From positions 4,588,001 to 4,652,000 of the forward strand of contig NZ_CP010897.2 of NCBI RefSeq assembly GCF_000934605.2: DNA of 64,000 nucleotides, in the 5' to 3' direction. The notes beneath the pieces were generated by a model. It did no database searches. It worked only from the letters and a program-made list of their open reading frames with translations, and was not told the origin of the DNA. Below are positions 17,193-26,628 of the stretch, piece by piece. The number at the start of each line of letters is the position of its first letter. Position 1 is the first letter of the stretch. The translations under genes were made by a program, and so were the position numbers. This DNA is from Pandoraea vervacti (GTDB lineage Bacteria > Pseudomonadota > Gammaproteobacteria > Burkholderiales > Burkholderiaceae).

Positions 17193-17669
17193 ATGCACCT
17201 TTATCAGCGTCTGCCGATCTTTGTTTTCGAGATCGAAGCCTGTGAAAACCTGAAGTTCATCACGATGGCCATCCGCTTCAATCTCGATCGCAACGGCCTG
17301 CATCTGTCGCTGGCGGACTGGCAGCGCCTACCGCAAGAAGCGCGTGAGACGCTTGCGTCGTGTGTGCCGGGAGATGAGGATTTTGCGGCGCGTCTCGATG
17401 AAATCGCACGCGCGCACCTCGGGCAGGACGTCGAGCGCAGTGTCGACGCGGCATCCAGCGCGTGGCAGAACGTGAACGCTCTGCCACCGGGCCTGCTCAG
17501 ACAGTGTGAACTGGCCGACCTGCTGCCGCCGGACGTTCTCGACTGGGGCGCCCTCACGCCGTTTCGTCGCTACGTGCTGACGAAGCTGTCGCGTCGCGAC
17601 ACGCTCAATCACTGCTTTGTCCCCGCCATGCTCGAATTCGGACTTGCGCAAACGCAAGTCGAACTCTAG
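17193..17669 (+). CDS. Nitrate reductase-associated protein (Nitr_red_assoc-like)
   Basis: 158 residues starting MHLYQRLPIFVFEIEACENL, then KFITMAIRFNLDRNGLHLSL and ADWQRLP, which fits the short family found next to assimilatory nitrate reductases. The C terminus has LADLLPPDVLDWGALTPFRR with YVLTKL. AAGGAG precedes ATG 17193 by 8 nt. No nitrate reductase or molybdenum cofactor gene is present in the window, so its role here is unclear. It converges with garD, 7 bp away. Confidence 0.6.
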   Translation: MHLYQRLPIFVFEIEACENLKFITMAIRFNLDRNGLHLSLADWQRLPQEARETLASCVPGDEDFAARLDEIARAHLGQDVERSVDAASSAWQNVNALPPGLLRQCELADLLPPDVLDWGALTPFRRYVLTKLSRRDTLNHCFVPAMLEFGLAQTQVEL

Positions 17670-17676
17670 GCAAGGC

Positions 17677-19275
17677 TCAGGTCACCGGCGCCGGGTTGAA
17701 TAGCGTTAGCGCGTTGTGCAGTCCCCACCGCTCGGCCCATGTCTTTTCGCCGCTCGCGACCGCCAGCATGAGGTGGAACAACTGCCAGCCCACGTCCTCG
17801 ATGGTGGCCTCCCCCGTCGCGATACGTCCCGCATCCACGTCCATCAGATCGTGCCACCGACGCGCGAGATCCGAGCGCGTCGCCACCTTGATCACGGGAA
17901 CTTCCGCGAGGCCGTAGGGCGTGCCGCGCCCCGTGGTGAACACGTGCAGGTTGATCCCGGCCGCCAACTGCAACGTGCCGCAGATGAAATCGCTGGCCGG
18001 TGTCGCGGCGTAAATCAGTCCACGCTGGCGCGCGCGATCCAGTTTCGCGCCGGGCGCGATCACCCCGTGAATCGGACCGCTTCCCGACTTCACGATCGAT
18101 CCCATGGCTTTCTCGACGATGTTCGACAGGCCGCCTCGCTTGTTGCCCGGCGTCGTGTTGGCGCTGCGATCGACACGACCGCGCTCCAGATAGGCGTCGT
18201 ACCAGGCCATTTCGCGAATCATCGCTTCGGCCACTTCCGGCGTGGCCGCGCGTGACGTGAGTTGATCGATACCGTCGCGCACCTCGGTGACTTCGGAGAA
18301 CAGCACGGTCGCGCCCGCGCGCACCAGCAAGTCGGTGGCGAACCCCACGGCGGGATTGGCCGTGACGCCGGAGAAGGCGTCGCTGCCGCCGCACTGCACG
18401 CCGACGATCAGCTCGGACGCCGGCACCGTCTCGCGTCGTCGCGCATTCAATCGTTCGAGATGCGCGCGCGCCGTCGTCAGAATCGATTCGATCATCGACA
18501 GAAAACCGACGTGCGCCTCGTCCTGCAAGCAGACGGTATCGGGCTTGCCGTCCGCCCCGGCACTGCCGATGGGAATGCTGCCGGCAGGAAGCAGGCGCTC
18601 GGGCTGCAACTTCTCGCATCCGAGACTCACGACCATGACCTCGCCGCCGAAGTTGGGATTCGTGGCGATGTTGCGCAACGTGCGGATGGGCACGATGGCG
18701 TCGGGCGCATCGATGGCCACACCGCAGCCGTACGTGTGCTCAAGCGCGACGACGTCGTCGACATTGGGGTACTGCGCGAGCAACGTCTCCTTGATCCGCT
18801 TGACGGCGAACTCGACCACCCCCGCCACGCATTGGACCGTCGTCGTGATCGCCAGAATGTTGCGCGTGCCGACGGAGCCGTCCGCGTTGCGATATCCCTG
18901 AAACGTAAAGCCGTCGAGCGGTGGCAGCTCGGCGGGCACCTGCGTGCTGATCGGCAGACGATCGAGCGACGGCGCGCCCGGCATTGCCAGGTTGCGCTCG
19001 TTGACCCAGCTTCCCGCCGGTAACGGCTGCGCCGCGTAGCCGATCACCACGCCGTAGCGAATGACAGCCGCGCCTTCGGCCAGATCCGCCAATGCGACCT
19101 TGTGGCCTTGCGGCACGGCGTCGACGAGCGTGAGCCCGTCGGCGAACCGGCTGCCCGCAGGCAACCCGCCGTCGTTGACCACGATGGCGACATTGTCCTG
19201 CGCCTGCATCCTGATATAGCGCGGCGCGTCTTTCGCGTCTTTCGCAGCGCCGCCCATGTCCTTCGTCGATGCCAT
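17677..19275 (-). CDS. garD: Galactarate dehydratase (UxaA family)
   Basis: 532 residues. It converts galactarate to 5-dehydro-4-deoxyglucarate, which KdgD then uses. An N-terminal SAF-like domain (residues ~15-85, [18 protein letters not shown]) precedes the UxaA/GarD catalytic region: [77 protein letters not shown], and [20 protein letters not shown]. Start set at ATG 19275 with GGAGGAG upstream; an extension of 44 codons is open but implausible. It is divergent from kdgD, with candidate GntR operators in between. Confidence 0.92.
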   Translation of the reverse strand: MASTKDMGGAAKDAKDAPRYIRMQAQDNVAIVVNDGGLPAGSRFADGLTLVDAVPQGHKVALADLAEGAAVIRYGVVIGYAAQPLPAGSWVNERNLAMPGAPSLDRLPISTQVPAELPPLDGFTFQGYRNADGSVGTRNILAITTTVQCVAGVVEFAVKRIKETLLAQYPNVDDVVALEHTYGCGVAIDAPDAIVPIRTLRNIATNPNFGGEVMVVSLGCEKLQPERLLPAGSIPIGSAGADGKPDTVCLQDEAHVGFLSMIESILTTARAHLERLNARRRETVPASELIVGVQCGGSDAFSGVTANPAVGFATDLLVRAGATVLFSEVTEVRDGIDQLTSRAATPEVAEAMIREMAWYDAYLERGRVDRSANTTPGNKRGGLSNIVEKAMGSIVKSGSGPIHGVIAPGAKLDRARQRGLIYAATPASDFICGTLQLAAGINLHVFTTGRGTPYGLAEVPVIKVATRSDLARRWHDLMDVDAGRIATGEATIEDVGWQLFHLMLAVASGEKTWAERWGLHNALTLFNPAPVT

Positions 19276-19416
19276 GTTGCTCGCTCCTCCCCCTGATCTT
19301 GCGTGCCGACCGAAGATGCCACATGCATTCGCCGCAGCGCGCAGCCTGTCGTGCCGATTCGACACCGCACAAAATTCGACGGCAGTCGTTGATATTGGCT
19401 CAACCACCCGTCACTT

Positions 19417-19432
19417 ATGCGTCATCATACAT
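19417..19432. promoter_or_regulatory. Candidate GntR operator, garD side
   Basis: On the minus strand the site reads ATGTATGATGACGCAT, an imperfect dyad sharing GATGAC and the flanking half-site with three other sites in the locus. It is 140 bp upstream of the garD start. Confidence 0.5.
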
Positions 19433-19472
19433 CTATATGTGTCGCTCTGCGTGGCTGCCCGGGTGGTCGACC

Positions 19473-19498
19473 GACTCGGGAAAAACCCTCCCCGAGTC
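19473..19498. promoter_or_regulatory. Hairpin between the two garD/kdgD operators
   Basis: GACTCGGG (19473-19480) and CCCGAGTC (19491-19498) can pair with a 10-nt loop. It lies inside the divergent promoter region, so it may be a leader structure or chance; there is no U-tract to make it a plain terminator. Confidence 0.35.
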
Positions 19499-19567
19499 TT
19501 CTACGACGCTTTTCCGGGTTTATCCCACTGCCTTTCGCACGGACTACCTCTTGTTCGACTTCAACAC

Positions 19568-19589
19568 ATGTTATACGATGACATATAAC
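19568..19589. promoter_or_regulatory. Candidate GntR operator, kdgD side
   Basis: Contains GTTATACGATGAC (19570-19582) flanked by a further dyad (GTTATA at 19570-19575, TATAAC at 19584-19589). It is about 75 bp before the kdgD start and matches the core GTCATACGATGAC upstream of gudD with one change. Confidence 0.6.
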
Positions 19590-19661
19590 TCAGCGCCGAG
19601 CGCTGGTTGAGCGCCTCTTTATTCATCGAATCCGGCCCCACAGCCGACAGGAACTCTTGAA

Positions 19662-20573
19662 ATGACTGCACCTCAGGAACTCAAGCAAATCGTCTCGGAC
19701 GGCTTGTTGTCTTTCCCCGTGACCGACTTCGACGCGAACGGCGACTTCAACGCGCGCAGTTATGCCGCGCGTCTGGAGTGGCTCGCCCCGTTCGGCGCGA
19801 CGGCGCTCTTCGCGGCGGGCGGCACCGGCGAGTTCTTCTCGCTCACGCCGCAGGACTACAGCGCCGTGATCAAGACGGCGGTCGACACGTGCGCCGGCAA
19901 GGTGCCGATCCTGGCGGGCGCCGGCGGCCCGACACGCCTGGCCATCGACTATGCGAGGGAAGCCGAACGGCTCGGCGCCAAGGGCGTGCTGCTCATGCCG
20001 CACTACCTGACCGAAGCCAGTCTCGACGGCATTGCCGCGCACGTGGAACAGGTCTGCAAGGCGGTCAACATCGGCGTGATCGTGTACAACCGCGCGAATT
20101 CGAAGCTCGGCGCCGACCAGTTGGAGCGTCTTGCCGAAAAATGTCCCAACCTGATCGGCTTTAAGGACGGCGTGGGCGATATCGAGCGCATGGTGCAGAT
20201 CCGCCGCCGCATGGGCGATCGCTTCTCGTATCTGGGCGGCCTGCCGACGGCCGAAGTCTACGCAGCGGCTTATCGCGCGCTGGGTGTGCCGGTGTATTCG
20301 TCTGCCGTGTTCAACTTCATCCCGAAAACGGCCATGAAGTTCTATCACGCGGTATGCAATAACGATCAGGAGACGATGGGGCGCCTGCTCGACACGTTCT
20401 TCCTGCCGTATCTGGAGATTCGCAACCGTCGCGCCGGATACGCCGTGAGCATCGTCAAGGCCGGTGCGAAGCTGGTCGGCCACGACGCGGGTCCGGTACG
20501 CGCGCCGCTGACCGACCTGCTGCCGGACGAACTCGCCGCGCTCGATGCCCTCATCAAGACAGTCGAAGGCTAA
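19662..20573 (+). CDS. kdgD: 5-dehydro-4-deoxyglucarate dehydratase
   Basis: 303 residues of the DHDPS/NAL class I aldolase superfamily. It decarboxylates and dehydrates 5-keto-4-deoxyglucarate to alpha-ketoglutarate semialdehyde. Visible signatures are [41 protein letters not shown] (active-site Tyr) and [10 protein letters not shown] (Schiff-base Lys). Length is normal for the family. The aldehyde dehydrogenase gene follows after 11 bp, forming the operon that completes the pathway to alpha-ketoglutarate. Confidence 0.95.
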   Translation: MTAPQELKQIVSDGLLSFPVTDFDANGDFNARSYAARLEWLAPFGATALFAAGGTGEFFSLTPQDYSAVIKTAVDTCAGKVPILAGAGGPTRLAIDYAREAERLGAKGVLLMPHYLTEASLDGIAAHVEQVCKAVNIGVIVYNRANSKLGADQLERLAEKCPNLIGFKDGVGDIERMVQIRRRMGDRFSYLGGLPTAEVYAAAYRALGVPVYSSAVFNFIPKTAMKFYHAVCNNDQETMGRLLDTFFLPYLEIRNRRAGYAVSIVKAGAKLVGHDAGPVRAPLTDLLPDELAALDALIKTVEG

Positions 20574-20584
20574 GGAGCCGCGCC

Positions 20585-22159
20585 ATGCAGATTACCGGTG
20601 AGATGTTGATCGGCCGCGCCGACGTGCGCGGCAGCGCGGGTACGCTCGAGGCGTTCGACCCATCGCGCGGCGAGCGTCTGACGCCGCCGTTCGGCGCGGG
20701 GACCGTGCAGGACGTGGCTCGGGCGTGCGAGCTGGCGCGCGATGCTTTCGATGCGTTCCGTTCGTTGCCCCTCGCCAGACGCGCCGAATTTCTGGAAGCC
20801 GTCGCTCAGGCGATTCTTGATCTCGGCGACGCGCTCATCGAACGGGCGCACGCGGAGACGGGCCTGCCCGTTGCGCGCCTGCAAGGCGAGCGCGGGCGTA
20901 CCGTCGGTCAATTGCGGATGTTCGCCCGTGTGGTGCGCGACGGTCATTTCCTCGACGCCACCATCGACCCGGCGCAACCGGCACGCGAACCGCTACCGCG
21001 CAGCGACCTGCGTCTGGCGAAGATCGGTCTCGGTCCCGTGGCAGTGTTCGGCGCGAGCAACTTCCCGCTGGCCTTTTCGGTGGCGGGCGGCGACACTGCC
21101 TCCGCATTTGCGGCAGGCTGTCCGGTGATCGTCAAGGCGCATTCGGCGCACCTCGGCACGTCGGAACTCGTGGCTCGCGCCGTCCGCTCGGCGGTGCAGA
21201 AACTCGACTTGCCCGAAGGCGTGTTCTCGCTGCTCGTCGGCGAGCGTGCCGTGGGCGAGGCGCTGGTGGCGCATCCGGCGATCGCTGCGGTCGGCTTTAC
21301 CGGCTCTCGCACCGGTGGCCTTGCGCTGCAACGCATTGCACAGTCGCGCACCGTGCCGATTCCCGTCTACGCCGAGATGAGCAGCATCAACCCGGTGTAC
21401 CTGCTGCCCGAGGCGCTGGCCGCGCGCGGCGACGCAATCGCGAAGGGGTTCGTCGAATCCCTGACCCTGGGTGTCGGTCAGTTCTGCACGAATCCGGGTT
21501 TGGTGCTGGGTATCGCGGGCGACGTGCTCGAACGCTTCTGTCGCAGCGCTGCCGAGGCCCTCGCAGCGAAGGCTGCGGGCACCATGCTCACGCCCGGCAT
21601 CCAACAGGCGTACGACAAAGGTGTCGCGCGCCTGAGCGACGAACCGAACGTGACTCTCGTTGCGCGCGGTCAGGCGGGCGGCGCGTGCCAGGGGCAGGCG
21701 GCGTTGTTCCGTACGACAGCGGCGCAGTTCCTCGCGACACCGGCGCTGCATGACGAGATGTTCGGTCCGGCATCGGTCGTGATCGCGTGCGATACGGTCG
21801 ACGAGATGATCGCCATCACCGAACGTCTGGAAGGCCAACTCACTGCGACGCTGCAACTGGACGCCCGCGACACGGCAACGGCGCGCCGTTTGCTGCCGAG
21901 CCTCGAACGGCGTGCGGGCCGCATTCTCGCGAATGGGTTCCCGACCGGCGTCGAGGTGTGTCACGCGATGGTGCACGGCGGTCCGTTCCCCGCCACGTCG
22001 AACGCCATGTTCACGTCGGTCGGCGCATCGGCCATCGATCGTTTCCTGCGCCCGGTTTGCTACCAGGACCTGCCCGATGCGCTTTTGCCCGAAGCGCTCC
22101 AGGAAGGCAATCCGCTCGGCCTTTGGCGACTTCGCGACGGCGCGCTCGCTCAGCGATAA
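20585..22159 (+). CDS. Alpha-ketoglutarate semialdehyde dehydrogenase (NADP+-type ALDH)
   Basis: 524 residues. It oxidises 2,5-dioxopentanoate to alpha-ketoglutarate as the last step of aldarate breakdown. The features match this ALDH branch: [68 protein letters not shown] (general-base Glu) and [14 protein letters not shown] (catalytic Cys). It begins at ATG 20585, 11 bp after kdgD, and ends before a strong terminator. Long, GC-rich and native-looking codon use. Confidence 0.93.
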   Translation: MQITGEMLIGRADVRGSAGTLEAFDPSRGERLTPPFGAGTVQDVARACELARDAFDAFRSLPLARRAEFLEAVAQAILDLGDALIERAHAETGLPVARLQGERGRTVGQLRMFARVVRDGHFLDATIDPAQPAREPLPRSDLRLAKIGLGPVAVFGASNFPLAFSVAGGDTASAFAAGCPVIVKAHSAHLGTSELVARAVRSAVQKLDLPEGVFSLLVGERAVGEALVAHPAIAAVGFTGSRTGGLALQRIAQSRTVPIPVYAEMSSINPVYLLPEALAARGDAIAKGFVESLTLGVGQFCTNPGLVLGIAGDVLERFCRSAAEALAAKAAGTMLTPGIQQAYDKGVARLSDEPNVTLVARGQAGGACQGQAALFRTTAAQFLATPALHDEMFGPASVVIACDTVDEMIAITERLEGQLTATLQLDARDTATARRLLPSLERRAGRILANGFPTGVEVCHAMVHGGPFPATSNAMFTSVGASAIDRFLRPVCYQDLPDALLPEALQEGNPLGLWRLRDGALAQR

Positions 22160-22202
22160 GCCCTGCGATGACGAACGCCACGCGGCGCGCCTGACGCAAT
22201 GA

Positions 22203-22234
22203 CGAACGCCCTCGATCTCGAGGGCGTTCGTTTT
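22203..22234 (+). terminator. Intrinsic terminator of kdgD-ALDH operon
   Basis: Arms CGAACGCCCTCGA (22203-22215) and TCGAGGGCGTTCG (22218-22230) pair perfectly and are followed by TTTT. The hairpin starts 44 nt after the dehydrogenase stop. Confidence 0.88.
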
Positions 22235-22341
22235 CGATACGCAACGGTGGCGAAGAAACCGCAGTCATGCGGCGTGCCTATGAAGTCCGCTCATGAAGCG
22301 CGCCTACAAAGCACGCTTAGAAGCACGTTCATGAAGCTCGC

Positions 22342-23328
22342 TCATGAAGCGCCATAAAGCGGCGCAATCTCCCTTTTCGTCGACATGCTGTACAGCGGCG
22401 TGACAGCCCCTGCCGCGAGCACGCTGGCGACCGCCTTCAGGTCGGTCGAGCCGGGCGCGCCGATGAGCGCATAGCCGATTTCGCCCTTGCGCCACGTCAC
22501 CACGCCCATGGTGTCGACCTGCTGCTCGGCGAGCCCCTGATCGGGGCGCGCATCGTGCACCACGCACAGCGCCACGGGATCGCCCTTCGCCGGGAGATAC
22601 ACCATCTGCACCAACGTGCGGTCCTTCCATCGCAAACGCTGCACGCGCTTGAACGTGAGCCCTTGCGCGCGCAAGTCCGGCACGCTGATGTCGAGCTTGT
22701 CGTTCTGACGAATATCGCTGACGGTGCGCTCGGTGTCGCTATCGTCCACATGAATCGAGGCAACCGTGTCTCGCGCGTACAGTTGCTGATACTCGGCAGC
22801 CGCACGCACCCATGTCCGGGCCGGCGCCTGCCCGGCGGGTGCCGACGCGCTCATGAAGCCGCCGCCCGCCCGGGTCAGCGCGCCCGAGAACAACGGCAGC
22901 GTCACGGCCGTGGCCGCCACGCCTGCTGCGAAAGCCGCTACGAGCCACCACGAACGCACGCGCGTGCCTGCCGGGGCGTCGTTGGCCGCCGGCGCCTTGT
23001 GCGGCTCGCCCACGCGAACGGGCATGGCGGCGTCCGCCGGTTTGACCGCGACCGGCGCTGGCGTGTCCTGTATCACCGACATTTGGGGCGCCTGACGCTG
23101 CGCATGCGCACGCAGGAGCGCGTCGAGGCTCGCCGTCAGACGCTCAGGCACGGGAGGGAGAACTTGCGCGGCGAACGTCTCGCGATACGGCAGACGTGAC
23201 GCCCGCAACGACTCGAGCGCGTCGGCCAGTTCGGGCGCCGCGGCAATGGCGGCTTCCACTTCCGCACGCTGCGCAGCGGGGAGCGTGCCGTCGACGTAAG
23301 CGAGCAGGCGGATATCGTCTTCGTTCAT
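22342..23328 (-). CDS. Anti-sigma factor, membrane-bound
   Basis: 328 residues. The N-terminal part (MNEDDIRLLAYVDGTLPAAQ, then RAEVEAAIAAAPELADALES) is the short ASD-like helix bundle typical of ECF anti-sigma factors, but without a zinc HxxxCxxC. One transmembrane helix follows at ~residues 118-142 (WWLVAAFAAGVAATAVTLPL). A ~180-residue periplasmic sensor-like domain ends the protein. ATG 23328 overlaps the sigma-factor stop (TGATG) with GGAGGA 6 nt upstream, so the pair is made together. The signal sensed is unknown. Confidence 0.82.
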   Translation of the reverse strand: MNEDDIRLLAYVDGTLPAAQRAEVEAAIAAAPELADALESLRASRLPYRETFAAQVLPPVPERLTASLDALLRAHAQRQAPQMSVIQDTPAPVAVKPADAAMPVRVGEPHKAPAANDAPAGTRVRSWWLVAAFAAGVAATAVTLPLFSGALTRAGGGFMSASAPAGQAPARTWVRAAAEYQQLYARDTVASIHVDDSDTERTVSDIRQNDKLDISVPDLRAQGLTFKRVQRLRWKDRTLVQMVYLPAKGDPVALCVVHDARPDQGLAEQQVDTMGVVTWRKGEIGYALIGAPGSTDLKAVASVLAAGAVTPLYSMSTKREIAPLYGAS

Positions 23329-23918
23329 CACGCGTCCTCCTCACGTGCGCCAACGGCGGGACCGGCCCGATGCTCACGAGCCGGGCGCTCTGCGAGGCGG
23401 GGTTGCGCCTGCGGGTTCCGAAACTGGTCGCCGACGGTTCGGCGTGCGCGCGACAGGCGGCTCATCACCGTACCGATCGGCACGTCGAGCACGTCGGCAG
23501 CCTCCTGATAACTCATTCCCTCCACGGCCACGAGCAGCAACACGAGCCGTTGCGCTTCGGGCAGACGGTCGACGGCGCAGAAGACCTGGCGATAGCTGGC
23601 GAGGTCCTCGGGCGTGGACGCCTGAAGATCGGGCACCCCCTCGATATCCGCCTCGTCCCACGCAAGGCTTCCGCGCGAGCGCACGCGGCGCGCGCGGATC
23701 TCGTTGATCCACGTCGTATGCACGATGCTGAACATCCAGCTCAGGGCCGACGTGCCTCGCTGCCACTGATGCACGCGCTCCAGCGCATGCACGCAGGCGC
23801 GCTGCACGAGATCCTCGGCGTCATGGCGATCGCCTGTCACGCGCAATGCGAACGCCCAAAGGCGCGGTAGCAAGCCCGGGAGCAAACTGGGTAGGTCCTG
23901 ACCGTCCTGACCGATCAT
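23328..23918 (-). CDS. ECF-type RNA polymerase sigma factor
   Basis: 196 residues. Region 2 (LWAFALRVTGDRHDAEDLVQ, then RACVHALERVHQWQRG and LSWMFSIVHTTWINEIRARR) and region 4 (LPEAQRLVLLLVAVEGMSYQ, then EAADVLDVPIGTVMSRLSRA) are both complete. It is encoded with its anti-sigma factor in an overlapping pair. The C-terminal ~25 residues are Arg/Pro-rich and dispensable-looking. ATG 23918 begins with MIGQDGQDLPSLL. It lies inside the aldarate locus but belongs to no step of that pathway. Confidence 0.9.
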   Translation of the reverse strand: MIGQDGQDLPSLLPGLLPRLWAFALRVTGDRHDAEDLVQRACVHALERVHQWQRGTSALSWMFSIVHTTWINEIRARRVRSRGSLAWDEADIEGVPDLQASTPEDLASYRQVFCAVDRLPEAQRLVLLLVAVEGMSYQEAADVLDVPIGTVMSRLSRARRTVGDQFRNPQAQPRLAERPAREHRAGPAVGAREEDA

Positions 23919-24103
23919 CGGCGAATTTCCTGGCGGAGGGTGCCTGGCGGCAAGCCAGTCCGAAGCATCGCCGACGACCGCCGCCGGCGCTTGCCGCAAA
24001 ATTATACTGAGCCGGCGCGACTTTGTTCGCGCCGTCCCGGCAGGCCGGTATGCCAGCACCCTCCGCCCCGTCAGGACGGTGCCATCGCACCGTTCACGCG
24101 CGC

Positions 24104-24496
24104 TCAGGGCTTGACGACGTGCCACACGTCCTTGACGCCATCGCCCTTCTTGTCGCCGGCGGCGGTGTCCTTCACGAACAGGTACAGCGGCTTGCCCTTG
24201 TACGCCCACTGCTTCGTCCCGTCGTTGCGCGTCACGATGGAATAGTTGCCTTCGGCTTTGGCGCCGGCGTCGGCCATGACCGGCGGCCAGGCGGCGGCAC
24301 ACTGGTCGTTGCAGGCGCTCTTGCCGCTGTTGGCCACGTCGTTGTCGAACGTGTAGACGGTGCGGCCCTGCGCGTCGACCAGCACGCCGTCGGTGGTCTT
24401 GAGCGGCACTTCCGCGTGGGCTGCGGCAACGGATAACAACCCGGCGGCAGCGGCGAGACTGATGAGCATAGCGGACATCGATTGACGTGGTTTCAT
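24104..24496 (-). CDS. Secreted PF03640/COG4315-type protein
   Basis: 130 residues with a signal peptide (MKPRQSMSAMLISLAAAAGL, cleaved after AHA). It has two copies of the family repeat: GVLVDAQGRTVYTFDNDVAN, then CNDQCAAAWPPV, then a second (QWAYKGKPLYLFVKDTAAGD with VWHVVKP). Proteins with this repeat are exported, often encoded beside ECF sigma factors and related to oxidative or surface stress, but their activity is unknown. AGGAG precedes ATG 24496. It lies upstream of, and in line with, the sigma/anti-sigma pair, so cotranscription is possible. Confidence 0.82.
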   Translation of the reverse strand: MKPRQSMSAMLISLAAAAGLLSVAAAHAEVPLKTTDGVLVDAQGRTVYTFDNDVANSGKSACNDQCAAAWPPVMADAGAKAEGNYSIVTRNDGTKQWAYKGKPLYLFVKDTAAGDKKGDGVKDVWHVVKP

Positions 24497-24667
24497 GACT
24501 TGGGCTCCTGAGTGAAATGTCGTTGTCGACACTCTCTGAACGTCTGGCGCCGACGCCTTATTCCACACCCAATCATCGATATTTTGTGCTGCGACGCAGC
24601 ATGCACAGTCCCGGTGGCTTTCCCGGCGATTGCCTGTCGCTGCGTGGCCTGCTACGTGGCGCGCCCA

Positions 24668-24701
24668 AAACGACGCTGGCGCCGTTCCTTCCGGCGCCAG
24701 C
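24668..24701 (-). terminator. Intrinsic terminator of the ABC transporter operon
   Basis: On the minus strand a perfect 10-bp stem (GCTGGCGCCG at 24675-24684 pairing with CGGCGCCAGC at 24692-24701) is followed by a short T-run (GTCGTTTTGGG), about 50 nt after the last permease gene. Confidence 0.75.
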
Positions 24702-24754
24702 CAAGACATGTGCTGCGTTTTTTTCTGCGTTTTTCTGCGCTCCCGCGCCGCCGA

Positions 24755-25723
24755 CTACTCGCCCTTCGGCGCCTCTTTCACGCGGCTGACCAGCTGCGTC
24801 GGGCTCACGAACTGGAGGGCGATGAGCACCCACAGCAGCGTGATCGCCATGTAGATCATGGCCATCGCATCGATGGACTGCGGCGCCCGCACCCCGGTCG
24901 AGAACACGGCGTAATACAACGCGACCACCAGCGTCTGCGTGTCCGGCCCCGCGGTGAAGAACGTCAGTTCGAACATGCCGATCGTGCGCACCAGCACGAG
25001 CAGCCCCGCCGCGAGAATGCCCGGCACCAGCAACGGCAGCAACACGTGACGGAAATACTTGAACGTGTTGGCCCCGAAGATGCGCGCGGCCGATTCGAGA
25101 TTCGGGTCGATCTGCTCGATGAACGGCGTCATCACCAGAATCACGAAGGGCAGCGACGGCACGAGGTTCGCGAGAATCACGCCCGTGAGCGTGCCGCCCA
25201 GCCCGACCTTGTACAGCACGGTCGCCATCGGAATGCCGTACGTCACCGGCGGCACCATCAACGGCAGCAGGAACACCAGCATGGCCAGCTTCTTGCCGGG
25301 GAACTGCGCTCGCGCCAGCGCATAGGCTGCGGGCACTCCCAGCGCAATCGACAGCAGCACGACCGCGCCCACGACTTCGACGGTCACCCACAACACGTCG
25401 GCGAGCTGGAAGTCGCGCCACGCCTGTGCGTACCAATGCAATGTGAAGCCCTCAGGCAGCGGTGTGCCGAACCATCGGGTGGCGAACGAATTCATCGTGA
25501 CGGTGGCGATCATCAACGCCACGTTCACGAGGAAGAAGATCATCGCGCCCCACACCAGCACGCGCCACAGGCGAGACCCGGGCCCTTCGCGACGCATCTT
25601 GCGCCGTGCTTCGGGGGCCGCCGCCGACTGACGTTGCGACGCCTGCGTTGCCATGAAATCTCCGTTATGCGCGGCCATCGCTGCGGCCGGTGTTGCAACC
25701 GACGTCTTGTTTGCCCGATTCAT
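24755..25723 (-). CDS. ABC transporter permease, PotC-like
   Basis: 322-residue inner-membrane permease with six helices and the EAA loop (IDPNLESAARIFGANTFKYF, then RHVLLPLLVPG). It resembles the second permease of spermidine/putrescine and Fe3+-type importers. The first ~45 residues are hydrophilic. Its start overlaps the stop of the first permease gene (25720-25723, ATGA). It is the last gene of a substrate-binding protein, ATPase, permease, permease operon placed back to back with gudD, so the likely cargo is an aldarate or related sugar acid. That is inference. Confidence 0.85.
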   Translation of the reverse strand: MNRANKTSVATPAAAMAAHNGDFMATQASQRQSAAAPEARRKMRREGPGSRLWRVLVWGAMIFFLVNVALMIATVTMNSFATRWFGTPLPEGFTLHWYAQAWRDFQLADVLWVTVEVVGAVVLLSIALGVPAAYALARAQFPGKKLAMLVFLLPLMVPPVTYGIPMATVLYKVGLGGTLTGVILANLVPSLPFVILVMTPFIEQIDPNLESAARIFGANTFKYFRHVLLPLLVPGILAAGLLVLVRTIGMFELTFFTAGPDTQTLVVALYYAVFSTGVRAPQSIDAMAMIYMAITLLWVLIALQFVSPTQLVSRVKEAPKGE

Positions 25724-26628
25724 CCCTTCCCTCCCGTGGTCGGACCGCTATAGAACGCCCGGCGTGCGCCGAGCATGCCTGCCACGATCAGCAACTGAAC
25801 GAACCCCATCACAATGGCCACACACGATGCGAGCGAATAGTCATAGCTCTCGAAGGCGGCTTCGTATGCGGCAATCGACACCACACGTGTGGCGCCCGCA
25901 GGCACCCCGAGCAGCACCGCCGACGGAAACACGGAAAATGCCTGCACGAACGACAGGCACGCCGCCATCGTCAGCCCCGGCACCAGCAGCGGCAGATAAA
26001 TCAGCCGAAATTGCTGCCACGGTCCGGCGCCGAGCGTACCTGCGGCGCGCGCGAGCGTCGGGTCGATACCCGTCACGTATGACAGGATCAGGAGAAACGC
26101 GAACGGAAAGCCCGAGATCACCAGGGAGATCAGCACGCCCCAGAAGTTGTGCGTCAGACGCACTTCGTCGTGATACAGCCCCAGGGCGTGCAGCGCCTGC
26201 GGGAACCAGCCATTCGGGCCGTAATAGGTCAGCATGCCGTCGGCGATCAGCACCGTGCCGAGCGTGACGGGAATCACGAGCAGCATCGTCACGAACTTCG
26301 ATGCACGCGTGCTTTTGCGCAACGCGAAGGCCGCCGGAATCGACGCCCCCACGTTGATCAGCGTTGCAGGCACGGCGAGCTTGAGCGTGATGATGACCGT
26401 CGGCCACAGCGTCGGCTCGCTGAAGAACTTGAGGTAGTTCGCGAAGACGCCGCCGCCCTCCATCGGCTGGAATGACAGGAACAGGCCATACGCGAACGGA
26501 TAGACGAACATCGCGACCAGACACACGAGCGCCGGTGCAACGAGCCAGCCACGCCCGTCGGCGCGCGGCGCCGGCGTCATCGAGACGGGGGCGGAAGCAG
26601 AAGCGAAAGCGGAAGCGGTGGCGCTCAT
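25720..26628 (-). CDS. ABC transporter permease, PotB-like
   Basis: 302-residue permease with six membrane segments (WLVAPALVCLVAMFVYPFAY first) and an EAA loop (DPTLARAAGTLGAGPWQQFR, then LIYLPLLVPGL). Start at ATG 26628, overlapping the ATPase stop by 4 bp. The upstream in-frame extension lies inside the ATPase gene and is rejected. The short N-terminal stretch of ASAFASASA reflects a GGAAGC-type DNA repetition in the coding strand complement. It pairs with the next permease. Confidence 0.85.
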   Translation of the reverse strand: MSATASAFASASAPVSMTPAPRADGRGWLVAPALVCLVAMFVYPFAYGLFLSFQPMEGGGVFANYLKFFSEPTLWPTVIITLKLAVPATLINVGASIPAAFALRKSTRASKFVTMLLVIPVTLGTVLIADGMLTYYGPNGWFPQALHALGLYHDEVRLTHNFWGVLISLVISGFPFAFLLILSYVTGIDPTLARAAGTLGAGPWQQFRLIYLPLLVPGLTMAACLSFVQAFSVFPSAVLLGVPAGATRVVSIAAYEAAFESYDYSLASCVAIVMGFVQLLIVAGMLGARRAFYSGPTTGGKG

